This document shows, piece after piece, positions 1-6,892 of a stretch of 24,869 nt of DNA. This stretch comes from Spirochaetaceae bacterium (GTDB taxonomy: Bacteria > Spirochaetota > Spirochaetia > Treponematales > Breznakiellaceae). The notes below the pieces were generated by a model. The model did no database searches and was not told the origin of the DNA. It worked only from the letters and a program-made list of their open reading frames with translations. Both the position numbers and the translations under genes were made by a program. Location: positions 1-24,869 of the forward strand of contig JAITAM010000094.1 of assembly GCA_031284085.1 (NCBI GenBank), in the 5' to 3' direction. Position 1 is the stretch's first letter, and each line of letters opens with the position of its first letter.

Positions 1-440
1 GGTGTGTGCTGGCTCAACCGGTAGGGTGCTGCCCATCCTGTCCTAGACTTTCAGCCTGAGAGTCGCACGGCTTGAGTACCGAAACAAATCAGACATCAAC
101 TGCTACACACAGCCGCGATGAGCTGGCTACACCGGTAGGGAGCCACCCATCCTGCCCTAAGCCTTCAGCCTGAGAGTCGCACGGCTTGAATGCCGCAACT
201 AAGCAGACTTCCAGTGCTTCCCTGAGCCGGAGTGCGCAGGGTCAACCGCTAGAGTGCCTCCTGTCCTGCCCTAGACTTTCAGTCTGAGAGTCGCATGGCT
301 TGAATGCCGCAACTAAGCAGACTTCCATTGCTTCCCAAAGCCGGCGTGTGCCGACTCAACCGGCAGGGTGCCGCCCATCCTATCCTAGACTGTCAGCCTG
401 AGAGTCGCACGGCCTGAGCGCCTCAAGTAGGCAGGCTTCC
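1..440. repeat. 114-bp tandem repeat, about 3.9 copies
   Basis: The motif cagcctgagagtcgcacgg recurs with few changes at 52, 166, 280 and 394, giving an exact 114-bp period. The flanking parts of the unit (accggtaggg upstream, gcagacttcc downstream) recur at the same spacing. The array probably begins left of the window. Its last unit runs into the 3' end of cbiO and stops being recognisable near 440. The period is 38 codons, but every unit carries a stop in the cbiO frame, so this is not a coding repeat in that frame. I see no transposase and no spacers. Confidence 0.9.
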
Positions 441-1129
441 ATAACACTTTTCTTGTAAAGAAGGTCCATCGTCTGCCCTTGCTCGATAATAACGCCGCCC
501 TTGAGCGCAAGCACCCTCTCGCAGACTTCGGCGGCAAAGGATAGGTCGTGCGTGGTAATAATCTTACTTTGCTTGAGGGCTCGAAGCCTCCATATAAGCG
601 TGCGCCGTGCGCTGTGGTCTAAAAAAGCAGTCGGCTCATCGAGCAGCATGACAGACGGATTCATAACAAGCACTGTCGCAAGCGCGGCAAGCCGCTTCTC
701 TCCGCCTGAGAGCTTGAGCGGGGTGCGTGATGCAAGGTGCGGGATTTGAAGTTCGCTAAGAGTTTTACGCACCTGCTCATCAATCTGCTGCGCTGCAAGA
801 CCCTTGTTCCGCAGGCCAAAGGCAAGGTCATCGTAAAGCGTAGGCATAAAGAGTTGGTCGTCAGGGTTCTGAAACACAAGCCCAATACGCCCGCGTATGA
901 GCGCACGGGTCTTTGCCTGCAGCACGAGCCCGTCAACACGTATCACGCCGCTCTCTAGAGGCGCAAGCCCCACCAACGCAAGAAGCAGGCTCGTCTTTCC
1001 CGCGCCGTTTGCCCCGACAAGGGCAAGGCTCTCGCCGGCATTGAGCGTAAAACTGACGTTGTTGAGCGCGGCCGTGCCGTCCGAGTAGCGGACGCTCAGG
1101 CCCTGCACCTGAATACTGCCGCTACCCAT
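380..1129 (-). CDS. cbiO: CbiO-type ATPase of ECF nickel/cobalt importer
   Basis: This is the ATP-hydrolysing subunit that drives metal uptake through CbiM/CbiQ at the inner face of the membrane. Walker A is GANGAGKTS (residues about 39-47), the Q-loop sits in FQNPDDQLF (near 87), the signature is LSGGE (140-144), Walker B is VMLLDEP (160-166), and the switch histidine is in TTHDL (194). The ATG at 1129 is chosen because the canonical N-terminus (IQVQGLSVRY) follows directly and it overlaps the cbiQ stop by 8 nt; an upstream in-frame start would add 16 unconvincing residues. The length of 249 aa is normal. The last 20 or so codons lie inside the final unit of a 114-bp tandem repeat, so the C-terminus (after SVMEACL) is repeat-derived. 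Nickel as substrate is inferred from the lar genes; the fold alone allows cobalt. Confidence 0.93.
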   Translation of the reverse strand: MGSGSIQVQGLSVRYSDGTAALNNVSFTLNAGESLALVGANGAGKTSLLLALVGLAPLESGVIRVDGLVLQAKTRALIRGRIGLVFQNPDDQLFMPTLYDDLAFGLRNKGLAAQQIDEQVRKTLSELQIPHLASRTPLKLSGGEKRLAALATVLVMNPSVMLLDEPTAFLDHSARRTLIWRLRALKQSKIITTHDLSFAAEVCERVLALKGGVIIEQGQTMDLLYKKSVMEACLLEALRPCDSQADSLG

Positions 1130-1922
1130 ACAAGAGCGACCCGATGAGCAGGGGCAGCGAAACGAGGCGCAGGACAATGCACACGGCGCACACGGCGCAG
1201 AGGAAACCCACGTCCGAAAGCGCCATGCGTCTTAGAGCGGGCTTTGCGCCCTTAATCGAGTAGCCCCTGCATTGCATTGCGGCGTAGACTCTTTCCGCTC
1301 TGTCGGCTGCCCGCAAGAACAAATGCCCTACGAAAGTCCCCATGTCCTTCAGGTCGATGGCGTCCGCGCCGTGCCGCAGCGTGTATGCGCTGTACATCGA
1401 CTGTGCCTCCGCAAGCAGAACGCTCGTGTAGCGGTAGCACAGTTCAAGCAAGCCCACAAACACGGCAGGCACACGGAAACGCCTTAACTGGGCGGACAGC
1501 TCCTGCATCGGCGTCGTGGCGCTAAGGATAACGACCAAAGCGCTGCACAGTAAAGCCCGCAAAAGCATAGTGGTACAGGAAAGCAAGCCGAAAGTGATAG
1601 GAAGGCTTCCGATAAAGAAAGCTGTGCTACGTTCAAAGATAAGGTTAGAAATGCCGGCAAAGAGACAGAACGGGAGGGCGATGGCGCTCCGCCTAAGCAC
1701 CGGCAGCGCCTGCAACTCGGCCAAAGCAGCGAATATGCAGGGGAAAAAGATAAAAGGAACGGTGCGCTCCAGTTCCCAACGCTTAAACGAAAGCATCGTT
1801 ACTATAACAGCGAGGGTTGCGCAGAGTTTTACCGCAGGATGGAGCCGATGAACGAGGGTTTTGCCGCTCGAAAGCTGCTCAAGCGAGGATAAAGTCTGCG
1901 CTGCACCCAGTAGTTTTGACAC
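1122..1922 (-). CDS. cbiQ: CbiQ transmembrane (EcfT) subunit of ECF metal importer
   Basis: This is the membrane coupling protein that links CbiO to the substrate-binding CbiM. The N-terminal HRLHPAVKL motif, several hydrophobic helices, and the coupling-helix signature AAMQCRGYS (the EcfT A-x-x-x-RG motif) identify the family. An upstream start at 2006 would overlap cbiM by 64 nt and add 28 non-conserved residues. I prefer the GTG at 1920-1922, which lies 20 nt after the cbiM stop, has a GGGAAG-like Shine-Dalgarno, and gives a 266-residue protein of typical length. The stop overlaps the cbiO start by 8 nt, which suggests translational coupling. The start choice is moderately certain and the identity is firm. 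Confidence 0.88.
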   Translation of the reverse strand: MSKLLGAAQTLSSLEQLSSGKTLVHRLHPAVKLCATLAVIVTMLSFKRWELERTVPFIFFPCIFAALAELQALPVLRRSAIALPFCLFAGISNLIFERSTAFFIGSLPITFGLLSCTTMLLRALLCSALVVILSATTPMQELSAQLRRFRVPAVFVGLLELCYRYTSVLLAEAQSMYSAYTLRHGADAIDLKDMGTFVGHLFLRAADRAERVYAAMQCRGYSIKGAKPALRRMALSDVGFLCAVCAVCIVLRLVSLPLLIGSLLYG

Positions 1923-1942
1923 GGTATCTTCCCAGTCCTGCG

Positions 1943-2944
1943 CTAGGTGCGCCTTGCCTTTTTCAGTCGGTATATGACAAAGGCGCTTAGTCCTGCAAGC
2001 AGGCAAGTCAACACTGAACCGACAAGGCCGGCCGCAGCAGTGCCTGCGGCGGACTCTTCAGCGTCTGCGAAGGCATAATCAGGCATAAACGCAGTCGTCT
2101 CTTGGATGGATTGGGCTGCTTGGAATACCGCCCCCTCCCCCTCAAGCTCGGCGGTGCCTGCTGCCCTTTCCAAAGCCCATTCAAGCCCATCAGGGTAGGA
2201 TGATGCAAAGAGTGAGAGCAGGCCGCCTACGACAAGTGTTCCGAGTATAAAGCCGACAACAACCTTCCTTATAGATACCGTTTCAAGACGGGTGCTGTGC
2301 AGCGCCGTTTCGAGTATCTCAGGCCGTGCCTTGTAGACGAAGTTCAAAACTGCGGCGGTTACAATGCCTTCTACAACGCCTATTGCAAGGTGAATCGGCT
2401 GCATGAGAGCGACAAATGTCGAGAACGGCAGGGCGGTAATGCCTGAAGCACGTGTTTCCAAGACGACACCGAAAGCCCCAAGCTGCAGCCCCACAACGGT
2501 CGACAAGAATGCAGCGAGGCTTATGGTCTTTGCCGAAACGCTGCGCCTCAGACACCCTTTGAAGAGCAGCGGATACACTGCAAGACAGGGAATGACGCCC
2601 ATGTTGAGTATGTTGCAGCCGAGCGCTAAAAGCCCTCCGTCCGCAAAGAACAGGCACTGTATCACCAATACCGCTGCAATGCAGAGCAGCGCTGGGTAAG
2701 GGCCGAGCAGCCCTGCGAGCAGAATACCGCCGCCTATGTGTCCTGATGAGCCTGTTGCAGGGATGGTAAAGTTTATCATCTGCGCCGCAAAGACGAAGGC
2801 GCCCGAAACTCCCATAAGCGCTACGGTCTTGTCCCCAAGACGCTCGTCCTTTATCCTTGATGCGGCAACACTAATTGCGGCCGCACTCGCAACCCAAGCC
2901 CCAAGACCCATTACGGGTGAAATCAAAGCATCAGCCATGTGCAT
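1943..2944 (-). CDS. cbiM: CbiM/NikM substrate-binding protein with fused PDGLE (CbiN/NikN-like) domain
   Basis: This is the integral membrane substrate-capture subunit of a Ni/Co ECF importer. In this family the free N-terminal Met, His2 and a downstream His coordinate the metal. The start giving MHMADALISP is therefore functionally required, which selects the ATG at 2944 over a GTG three codons upstream. The second ligand region is GSSGHIGGG (His near 69). After about six hydrophobic segments, a C-terminal region with a helix, SSYPDGLEWA (near 250), a long periplasmic loop and a final helix matches the PDGLE/NikN module, so M and N are fused. It overlaps the larB 3' end by 14 nt. Nickel rather than cobalt is inferred from the flanking larB and larC. 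Confidence 0.92.
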   Translation of the reverse strand: MHMADALISPVMGLGAWVASAAAISVAASRIKDERLGDKTVALMGVSGAFVFAAQMINFTIPATGSSGHIGGGILLAGLLGPYPALLCIAAVLVIQCLFFADGGLLALGCNILNMGVIPCLAVYPLLFKGCLRRSVSAKTISLAAFLSTVVGLQLGAFGVVLETRASGITALPFSTFVALMQPIHLAIGVVEGIVTAAVLNFVYKARPEILETALHSTRLETVSIRKVVVGFILGTLVVGGLLSLFASSYPDGLEWALERAAGTAELEGEGAVFQAAQSIQETTAFMPDYAFADAEESAAGTAAAGLVGSVLTCLLAGLSAFVIYRLKKARRT

Positions 2945-3599
2945 GACGGACACCCCCTCTATTGATTAGGTTAGCCTGATAGCCGGCACCGAAGCCGTTG
3001 TCGATATTGACTACGGAAACACCGGGGGAACAGGCGTTAAGCATACCGAGCAAGGCACTCAGGCCGCCGAAACTTGCGCCGTATCCGACACTGGTCGGCA
3101 CGGCAATAACAGGCACGGAGACAAGGCCGGCCGCAACGCTTGCAAGAGCGCCTTCCATGCCGGCGACGGCAACAAGGACGTGCGCCGTGCGTATTTCGGG
3201 AAGGTGTTCAAAGAGCCTGTGTATGCCTGCGACACCGATGTCCATAGTAAGCTGCACCTTACTCCCGAAGAACTCCGCTGTCCGCACCGCTTCCAAAGCG
3301 ACAGGCAAGTCCGATGTGCCTGCGGCAATAACCGCAACCTTTCCGCACTTCTCATTGCCTATGGCGCCTATGCTTAAAGTCTGGGCGCACTCGTCATAGG
3401 AGGCGTGCGGGATGCGCCTGCACAGTCTCTTTGCCAACGCAGGTCTTGCTTTGGTAGCAAAGACCGGGATTTCCCGTGCATACATATCCAATATAATAGA
3501 CTCGGCTTGGTCTACTGTCTTACCCCGACAGTAGACTACTTCCGGATAGCCTGTGCGTTCCTGCCGCAAGGCGTCAATAATTGCAAAGTCAAGTTCCAT
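2931..3599 (-). CDS. larB: LarB, nicotinic acid adenine dinucleotide carboxylase/hydrolase
   Basis: LarB performs the first step of nickel-pincer nucleotide synthesis, carboxylating the pyridinium ring of NaAD and hydrolysing the phosphoanhydride. Family motifs are clear: FAIIDALRQERTGYPEVVY near the N-terminus, AAGTSDLPVA (92-101), MDIGVAGIHR (119-128), AVAGMEGAL, PTSVGYGASFGG (168-179) and NIDNGFGAG (198-206). MLNAC (Cys190) probably matches the cysteine that engages the substrate in characterised LarB. The protein is 222 aa, lacking the short N-terminal helical region of longer homologues; a stop two codons upstream of the ATG fixes the start. A perfect AGGAGGT Shine-Dalgarno lies about 14 nt upstream, which is rather far. 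The 489-nt gap to larC is full of tandem repeats. Confidence 0.93.
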   Translation of the reverse strand: MELDFAIIDALRQERTGYPEVVYCRGKTVDQAESIILDMYAREIPVFATKARPALAKRLCRRIPHASYDECAQTLSIGAIGNEKCGKVAVIAAGTSDLPVALEAVRTAEFFGSKVQLTMDIGVAGIHRLFEHLPEIRTAHVLVAVAGMEGALASVAAGLVSVPVIAVPTSVGYGASFGGLSALLGMLNACSPGVSVVNIDNGFGAGYQANLINRGGVRHAHG

Positions 3600-3652
3600 A
3601 GATTAGTTTCTAGACCTCCTTTCATCTTATGTGTAGAGTTGCCTCGTCCACC

Positions 3653-3699
3653 GCTTAGGAGCGCCGGCAGGATTAGGCTAAGAAGCGCCGGCTGCTTTC
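3653..3699. repeat. Two-copy 23-bp repeat with gcgccggc core
   Basis: The core gcgccggc occurs at 3661-3668 and 3684-3691, exactly 23 bp apart, each preceded by a ctta/ctaa-type stretch. It lies upstream of larB within the larC-larB gap, just before a different 23-bp-period array. Only two units are visible, so a chance duplication cannot be excluded. Confidence 0.55.
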
Positions 3700-3713
3700 T
3701 ATTTAGAGCTGCC

Positions 3714-3965
3714 ATCACACTAAGGCTCGTGTGCCGTCAACACTCTCTTAGGTGTGCCACCCACACCTAAGGCCAGTGTGGTACCAACACTGCCTAGAGT
3801 GTGCCACCAACACTGTAGAGAGTGTATCAATCACACTAAGGCTGGTGTATCAACCACACTAAGGCTGGTGTGCCACCAACACTCTCTAGGGTGTGCAACC
3901 CACACTGTAGAGAGTGTGATACCAGCACTGCCTAGAGTGTGGCACCAACACTGTAGGCAGTGTGC
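3714..3965. repeat. Tandem array of about 10 small hairpins, 23-bp period
   Basis: The unit is an inverted repeat AGTGT-N7-ACACT followed by a 6-nt linker that varies among a few types (gcctag, gtagag, aaggct, ctctag), giving a 23-bp period with one 24-bp unit. About ten consecutive units are recognisable. The half-sites are kept as complementary pairs even where the loop changes (gccacca, atcaacc, gataccag). The array sits between larC and larB, so it would be transcribed as a string of short stem-loops within the operon message. It is not a CRISPR: the inter-hairpin linkers are too short and recur. Confidence 0.85.
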
Positions 3966-4019
3966 CGCTCAAATTCTCTCAATATAGTACAGAAAACTCA
4001 GAACACGCCGCGCCTATTG

Positions 4020-4105
4020 CCTGTAGGCAAAAAGCCGTACACCGCTCCCGACACCAACACCGAAGTTTAAGGCAGCCTGCGGCTGCTGCTATTCTGAAAC
4101 AGGCT
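4020..4105 (+). repeat. Dispersed 63-bp-family repeat copy at larC 3' end
   Basis: The stretch aaaagccgtacaccgctcc, then gaagtttaaggcagcctg, then ctgaaacaggctt is a degenerate copy of the element found at 6818, 7689, 12088-12277, 21687 and 24838. Its far end reaches the last codons of larC on the opposite strand (stop at 4089). Confidence 0.6.
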
Positions 4106-5246
4106 TGCCTGTGCGTGAACGATCATCGTATTCTACCTTTGACCGTAACTCCTTATCACCCAGAAAAACCGCCTTGACCCGCACAGTGCCGCACTCAGTC
4201 TCCTGCGTCCGCATCTCCCTTCTCAGTGAATGCCGCGTAACCAAATACTCTCGAAAACCTATGCTGCTCGACCGCTCAAAAAGCGTCCTCCTTACCGTAT
4301 CAAGAAACCCTTGTGAACACAAAACCGAGATAATTACACCCGGACGCGACTTCTTCATCGTGCAGGGTGTGAACGTAACGTCCAACGCACCAGCCGCAAA
4401 AAGACAGTCCATCAAAAAACCAAAGTCCTCCCCAGTCATGTCGTCAACGTTAGTCTCAATAACCGTAAGCGTCTCCGTGTTCCACAGCCCGCCACTGCCC
4501 CCGCCTTTGTCCTGCTCTTCCCGCAGTGATACACGCAGCAGATTCGGCCTATCAAGCTTGTGCGTGCCAAGACCATAGCCGCTTTTCAGCTCACAAAACA
4601 CGGCTGTTTCTATAAACTCATCAACGCAGCTTGCAAGAATAGCAGCCCCAGTCGGTGTCGTCATCTCCTTTTGAAAGCCGCCAGTCTTCACAGGCAGCCC
4701 TTTACACAAAAGGAGGGTCGCAGGCGCAGGAACAGGCAGGACGCCATGCGCACAGTGAACAGTCCCACCCCCCAGCTCTACGGCGGAGGACGTTACCCTA
4801 TCCGGCGCAAGCAGGTCGAGACAAACCGCAGCCCCCACAATATCAATGATTGAATCAAGCGCACCGACTTCGTGGAACGCAACCTCCTCAACCGATACGT
4901 TGTGAACCTGCGCTTCGGCTTGGGCAATGCGGGTGAAAATGGCAACGGCACGTTCCTTGACCCGCTCGTTCAACGGGGCGTCTTGTATCAAGGCGCGTAT
5001 GTCGTGCCAATGGTGGTGGTGGTGCGAGTGGTGCGCATGGGGCTGCTCGTCTTCTACCTTGACTTCCGCACGGGTGCCGTAAATGCCGCACCGTTCATCA
5101 CGCACAAAATTCAAGTCCCAGCCTTTAAGCCCCAGCTTCTGCAATTCGGCGCGCACAGCGTCGGGAGAAACCCCCAGATCAACGCAAGCGCCCAAGACCA
5201 TGTCCCCGGCAATGCCGGCAGCACAGTCAAAATGTAATGTCTTCAT
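4089..5246 (-). CDS. larC: LarC, nickel insertion protein for nickel-pincer cofactor
   Basis: LarC is the CTP-dependent nickel insertase that completes the nickel-pincer nucleotide. Motifs seen are FDCAAGIAGDMVLGA at the N-terminus, a histidine-rich stretch at about 70-81 that likely binds Ni, FHEVGALDSIIDIVGA (124-139), TTPTGAA (196-202), ETNVDDMTGE (264-273) and MKKSRPG (297-303). It is one continuous 385-aa reading frame, unlike Lactobacillus plantarum, where larC1/larC2 are joined by frameshifting. The ATG at 5246 has a GGAGG 4 nt upstream. An upstream start at 5324 would only add residues read from a copy of the 23-bp repeat (MGRKGQSSW), so I rejected it. The C-terminus (EYDDRSRTGKPVSE) looks shortened and abuts a dispersed repeat. 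Confidence 0.94.
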   Translation of the reverse strand: MKTLHFDCAAGIAGDMVLGACVDLGVSPDAVRAELQKLGLKGWDLNFVRDERCGIYGTRAEVKVEDEQPHAHHSHHHHHWHDIRALIQDAPLNERVKERAVAIFTRIAQAEAQVHNVSVEEVAFHEVGALDSIIDIVGAAVCLDLLAPDRVTSSAVELGGGTVHCAHGVLPVPAPATLLLCKGLPVKTGGFQKEMTTPTGAAILASCVDEFIETAVFCELKSGYGLGTHKLDRPNLLRVSLREEQDKGGGSGGLWNTETLTVIETNVDDMTGEDFGFLMDCLFAAGALDVTFTPCTMKKSRPGVIISVLCSQGFLDTVRRTLFERSSSIGFREYLVTRHSLRREMRTQETECGTVRVKAVFLGDKELRSKVEYDDRSRTGKPVSE

Positions 5247-5279
5247 AATTCCTCCAATTTCCGCTGCTCTATACCGAGA

Positions 5280-5342
5280 GCGGCATACAATTTCTACCCA
5301 TGAGCTCTGACCCTTCCTTCCCATGAGCCTACCCCCCTCCCC
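5280..5342 (-). repeat. Two to three degenerate units of the 23-bp purine-rich repeat
   Basis: On the minus strand, catgggaaggaagggtcagag followed by ctcatggg matches the large array at 6893-7673. The units fill the 96-nt gap between the larE stop and the larC start, beginning at the larE stop codon. Confidence 0.75.
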
Positions 5343-6149
5343 CTACAAGAGCTGCCTATTCATGCTCCCCAGACTATACCCTTCCAACTCAAAGGCAGTG
5401 TACACAAAACCACACGCCTTTATATCCCTTGCAAGACTGTCAAGCCTCTCCTCGTTAAAGAAAAGCCGCCTCTCCTCAGGCGCAACTTCTATGCGTGCAA
5501 GGTCCCTGTGGCAGCGCACCCTAAACTGCCTAAAGCCCGCCCTGCGCAGAACCTCTTCAGCCATCTCAATACGCTTCAGTTTCTCTTTGTCTATGGTTTC
5601 ACCGTAAGGAATACGGGAAGCGAGGCAGGCGAAGGCAGGCTTGTCCCACGAAGGCATATTGAACTGCCTTGACAGCGCTCGAATGTCCGCCTTCGTGAAG
5701 CCTAAGTCGTGGAGAGGGCTCTCTATACCGAGTTCGGCAAGCGCACGCTGCCCCGGACGGTAATCGTTTAGGTCGTCGAGGTTGGACCCGTCAACGACCG
5801 TATGAACGCCACACTCTTTGGCATACTCAAGAATGCAGCCGAATTCACGCTTCTTGCAAAGGTAGCACCGATCCTTCGGGTTCTCCGCAAGCTCAGGGTC
5901 TATCTCAGGCTCGTGTATGCACACGTGTCGTATGCCTATGGCATCGGCAAAGCGCTGCGCATCATCAAACTCTTTCTTGGAAAGTAAAGGCGAGACAACG
6001 GTAACCGCCCATGCGTTACTCCCAAGGGCGTGCGCCGCTGCGTAGGAAAGGAAGGTGCTGTCAAGGCCGCCTGAGAAGGCAACAATGACAGCACCTTTGG
6101 CTCTCAATCGTTCTACAAGTTTTTCGTATTTCAAAGCAAGAACTTCCAT
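5343..6149 (-). CDS. larE: LarE, ATP-dependent sulfur transferase for nickel-pincer cofactor
   Basis: LarE adenylates and then thiolates the LarB product. It is a PP-loop ATPase: AFSGGLDSTF (24-33) is the pyrophosphate loop, and GSNLDDLNDYRPG (121-133) and the KPAFACLASRIPYG segment (170-183) are family hallmarks. Cys175 in ACLASR matches the region of the sulfur-donating cysteine. There is also a CYLC pair (Cys95, Cys98). Some LarE proteins use a single sacrificial cysteine and others hold an Fe-S cluster on several; the extra pair is compatible with the second type, but this is inference. The length of 268 aa is normal. The ATG at 6149 has a GGAGG about 8 nt upstream. It is probably transcribed from its own promoter at 6266-6294. 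Confidence 0.94.
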   Translation of the reverse strand: MEVLALKYEKLVERLRAKGAVIVAFSGGLDSTFLSYAAAHALGSNAWAVTVVSPLLSKKEFDDAQRFADAIGIRHVCIHEPEIDPELAENPKDRCYLCKKREFGCILEYAKECGVHTVVDGSNLDDLNDYRPGQRALAELGIESPLHDLGFTKADIRALSRQFNMPSWDKPAFACLASRIPYGETIDKEKLKRIEMAEEVLRRAGFRQFRVRCHRDLARIEVAPEERRLFFNEERLDSLARDIKACGFVYTAFELEGYSLGSMNRQLL

Positions 6150-6265
6150 GATACTCCCTCCATCTTTGCTAAATCACGTAACAAAGTAAGTCTATTGTAG
6201 AGTAATATGGAGTTCATCTCCTGCGGCTCTCTTTTCCGGACACCCTTTCATAGGACATCACACAC

Positions 6266-6294
6266 AGTATACGTTCATCGAGGCGCCGTGTCAA
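6266..6294 (-). promoter_or_regulatory. Sigma-70-type promoter for larE
   Basis: On the minus strand TTGACA (6289-6294) and TATACT (6266-6271) are separated by exactly 17 nt, close to ideal. Transcription would start near 6259, leaving a leader of about 110 nt before larE. The leader contains GGAG-ATGAA-CTCC, a small hairpin, but I recognise no known riboswitch. Confidence 0.65.
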
Positions 6295-6303
6295 GGATGA
6301 ACG
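6272..6303. promoter_or_regulatory. Inverted repeat CGTTCATC-N16-GATGAACG, candidate operator
   Basis: Two perfect 8-bp arms (6272-6279 and 6296-6303) enclose 16 nt. They cover the -35 box and spacer of the larE promoter and end one base short of the DUF3842 stop codon. The N16 spacing resembles that of NikR sites in enterobacteria, but the half-site sequence differs, so the regulator is unknown. As RNA it could also fold into a stem after DUF3842, but no T-tract follows. Confidence 0.5.
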
Positions 6304-6304
6304 C

Positions 6305-6724
6305 TTAGGCGTGTTCCTGCGCCATCTCTTTAAGCGTGTACACAGTTTTAGTAAGTATTTCTGCAAAAGGCAGCGGTTCAACGCCTACTATATGGAAATG
6401 CTCGGTCTGTAGAGGGAGGAGTATCCGCTTGCCGGGCGCGCTGAGAACGGCACGAGCCGCAGCAAAAGTCATCTCTCCCATAAGGCTGTTCCCGATAACG
6501 ATGCCTATGGGACCTAGAATGTAGTCGCCCAGTGATACCGAGACCTTAATCGCATTCTCCCCAGTGGCGCCGCGTGATGCTCCTGCCTTGAGCATACGTT
6601 CGGTGGCGCCTGAGTTTGTTCCAAGAGCAATAATGTCGTGTTGGGCGCCCATTAGTTCACGTATTTTAAGGATAAGCTGGGCGCCAATGCCGCCGCCCAT
6701 ACCATCAATAACAACAATTCTCAT
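6305..6724 (-). CDS. DUF3842 family protein, unknown function
   Basis: This is a 139-residue protein that I recognise as DUF3842 from the glycine-rich N-terminus MRIVVIDGMGGGIGAQ, GTNSGATERMLKAGA, and the region with ILGPIGIVIGNSLMGE. The N-terminal beta-strand plus glycine loop suggests a nucleotide-binding Rossmann-like fold, but no function has been established to my knowledge. An in-frame start at 6766 would add 14 residues that do not fit. The ATG at 6724 has AGGAG about 9 nt upstream and gives the canonical N-terminus. No signal peptide or membrane segment is seen. It is the first gene of the lar-cbi cluster and ends 155 nt before larE, so a role tied to nickel or the pincer cofactor is plausible but unproven. 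Confidence 0.8.
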   Translation of the reverse strand: MRIVVIDGMGGGIGAQLILKIRELMGAQHDIIALGTNSGATERMLKAGASRGATGENAIKVSVSLGDYILGPIGIVIGNSLMGEMTFAAARAVLSAPGKRILLPLQTEHFHIVGVEPLPFAEILTKTVYTLKEMAQEHA

Positions 6725-6817
6725 TGTATTTTGCACTCCTAAGCTTAAGGTTATGTTAGCGTGCAAATTGACTTAATGCTAGACCTTCTGGGAAGGAGGG
6801 GTCAGACCTCACAGGCC

Positions 6818-6873
6818 AGCCTGTTTCTAAGTTTTCGGCGCTGCTATCCAAAGCGGCGCACGACTCTTCGTCT
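6818..6873 (-). repeat. Dispersed 63-bp-family repeat copy, reverse orientation
   Basis: On the minus strand agacgaagagtcgtgcgccg, then gaaaacttagaaacaggctg matches the copy at 21687 and the array at 12088. It interrupts the first unit of the 23-bp array (6781-6802) from the rest. Confidence 0.7.
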
Positions 6874-6892
6874 ACAGGGAGCAGGAAGGGAC

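Noticed and set aside
1272..2969. Plus-strand open frames opposite cbiQ and cbiM
   Set aside because: They are shadows of firmly identified minus-strand genes.
3536..3718. 60-codon minus-strand frame over the larB 5' end
   Set aside because: It overlaps larB in another frame and the upstream repeat; no supporting signal.
3714..3965. CRISPR array
   Set aside because: The repeats are short hairpins separated by only 6 nt of recurring linker sequence; there are no unique spacers and no cas genes.
5247..5324. Longer LarC starting at 5324
   Set aside because: The extra 26 residues are translated from a 23-bp repeat unit; the ATG at 5246 has a good ribosome site and the canonical N-terminus.
6150..6260. 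Known metal or cobalamin riboswitch in the larE leader
   Set aside because: No B12-box or NiCo-type conserved words were recognised; only a small GGAG/CTCC hairpin.
6272..6303. Canonical NikR operator
   Set aside because: The N16 spacing agrees, but the half-sites are CGTTCATC/GATGAACG rather than GTATGA/TCATAC.
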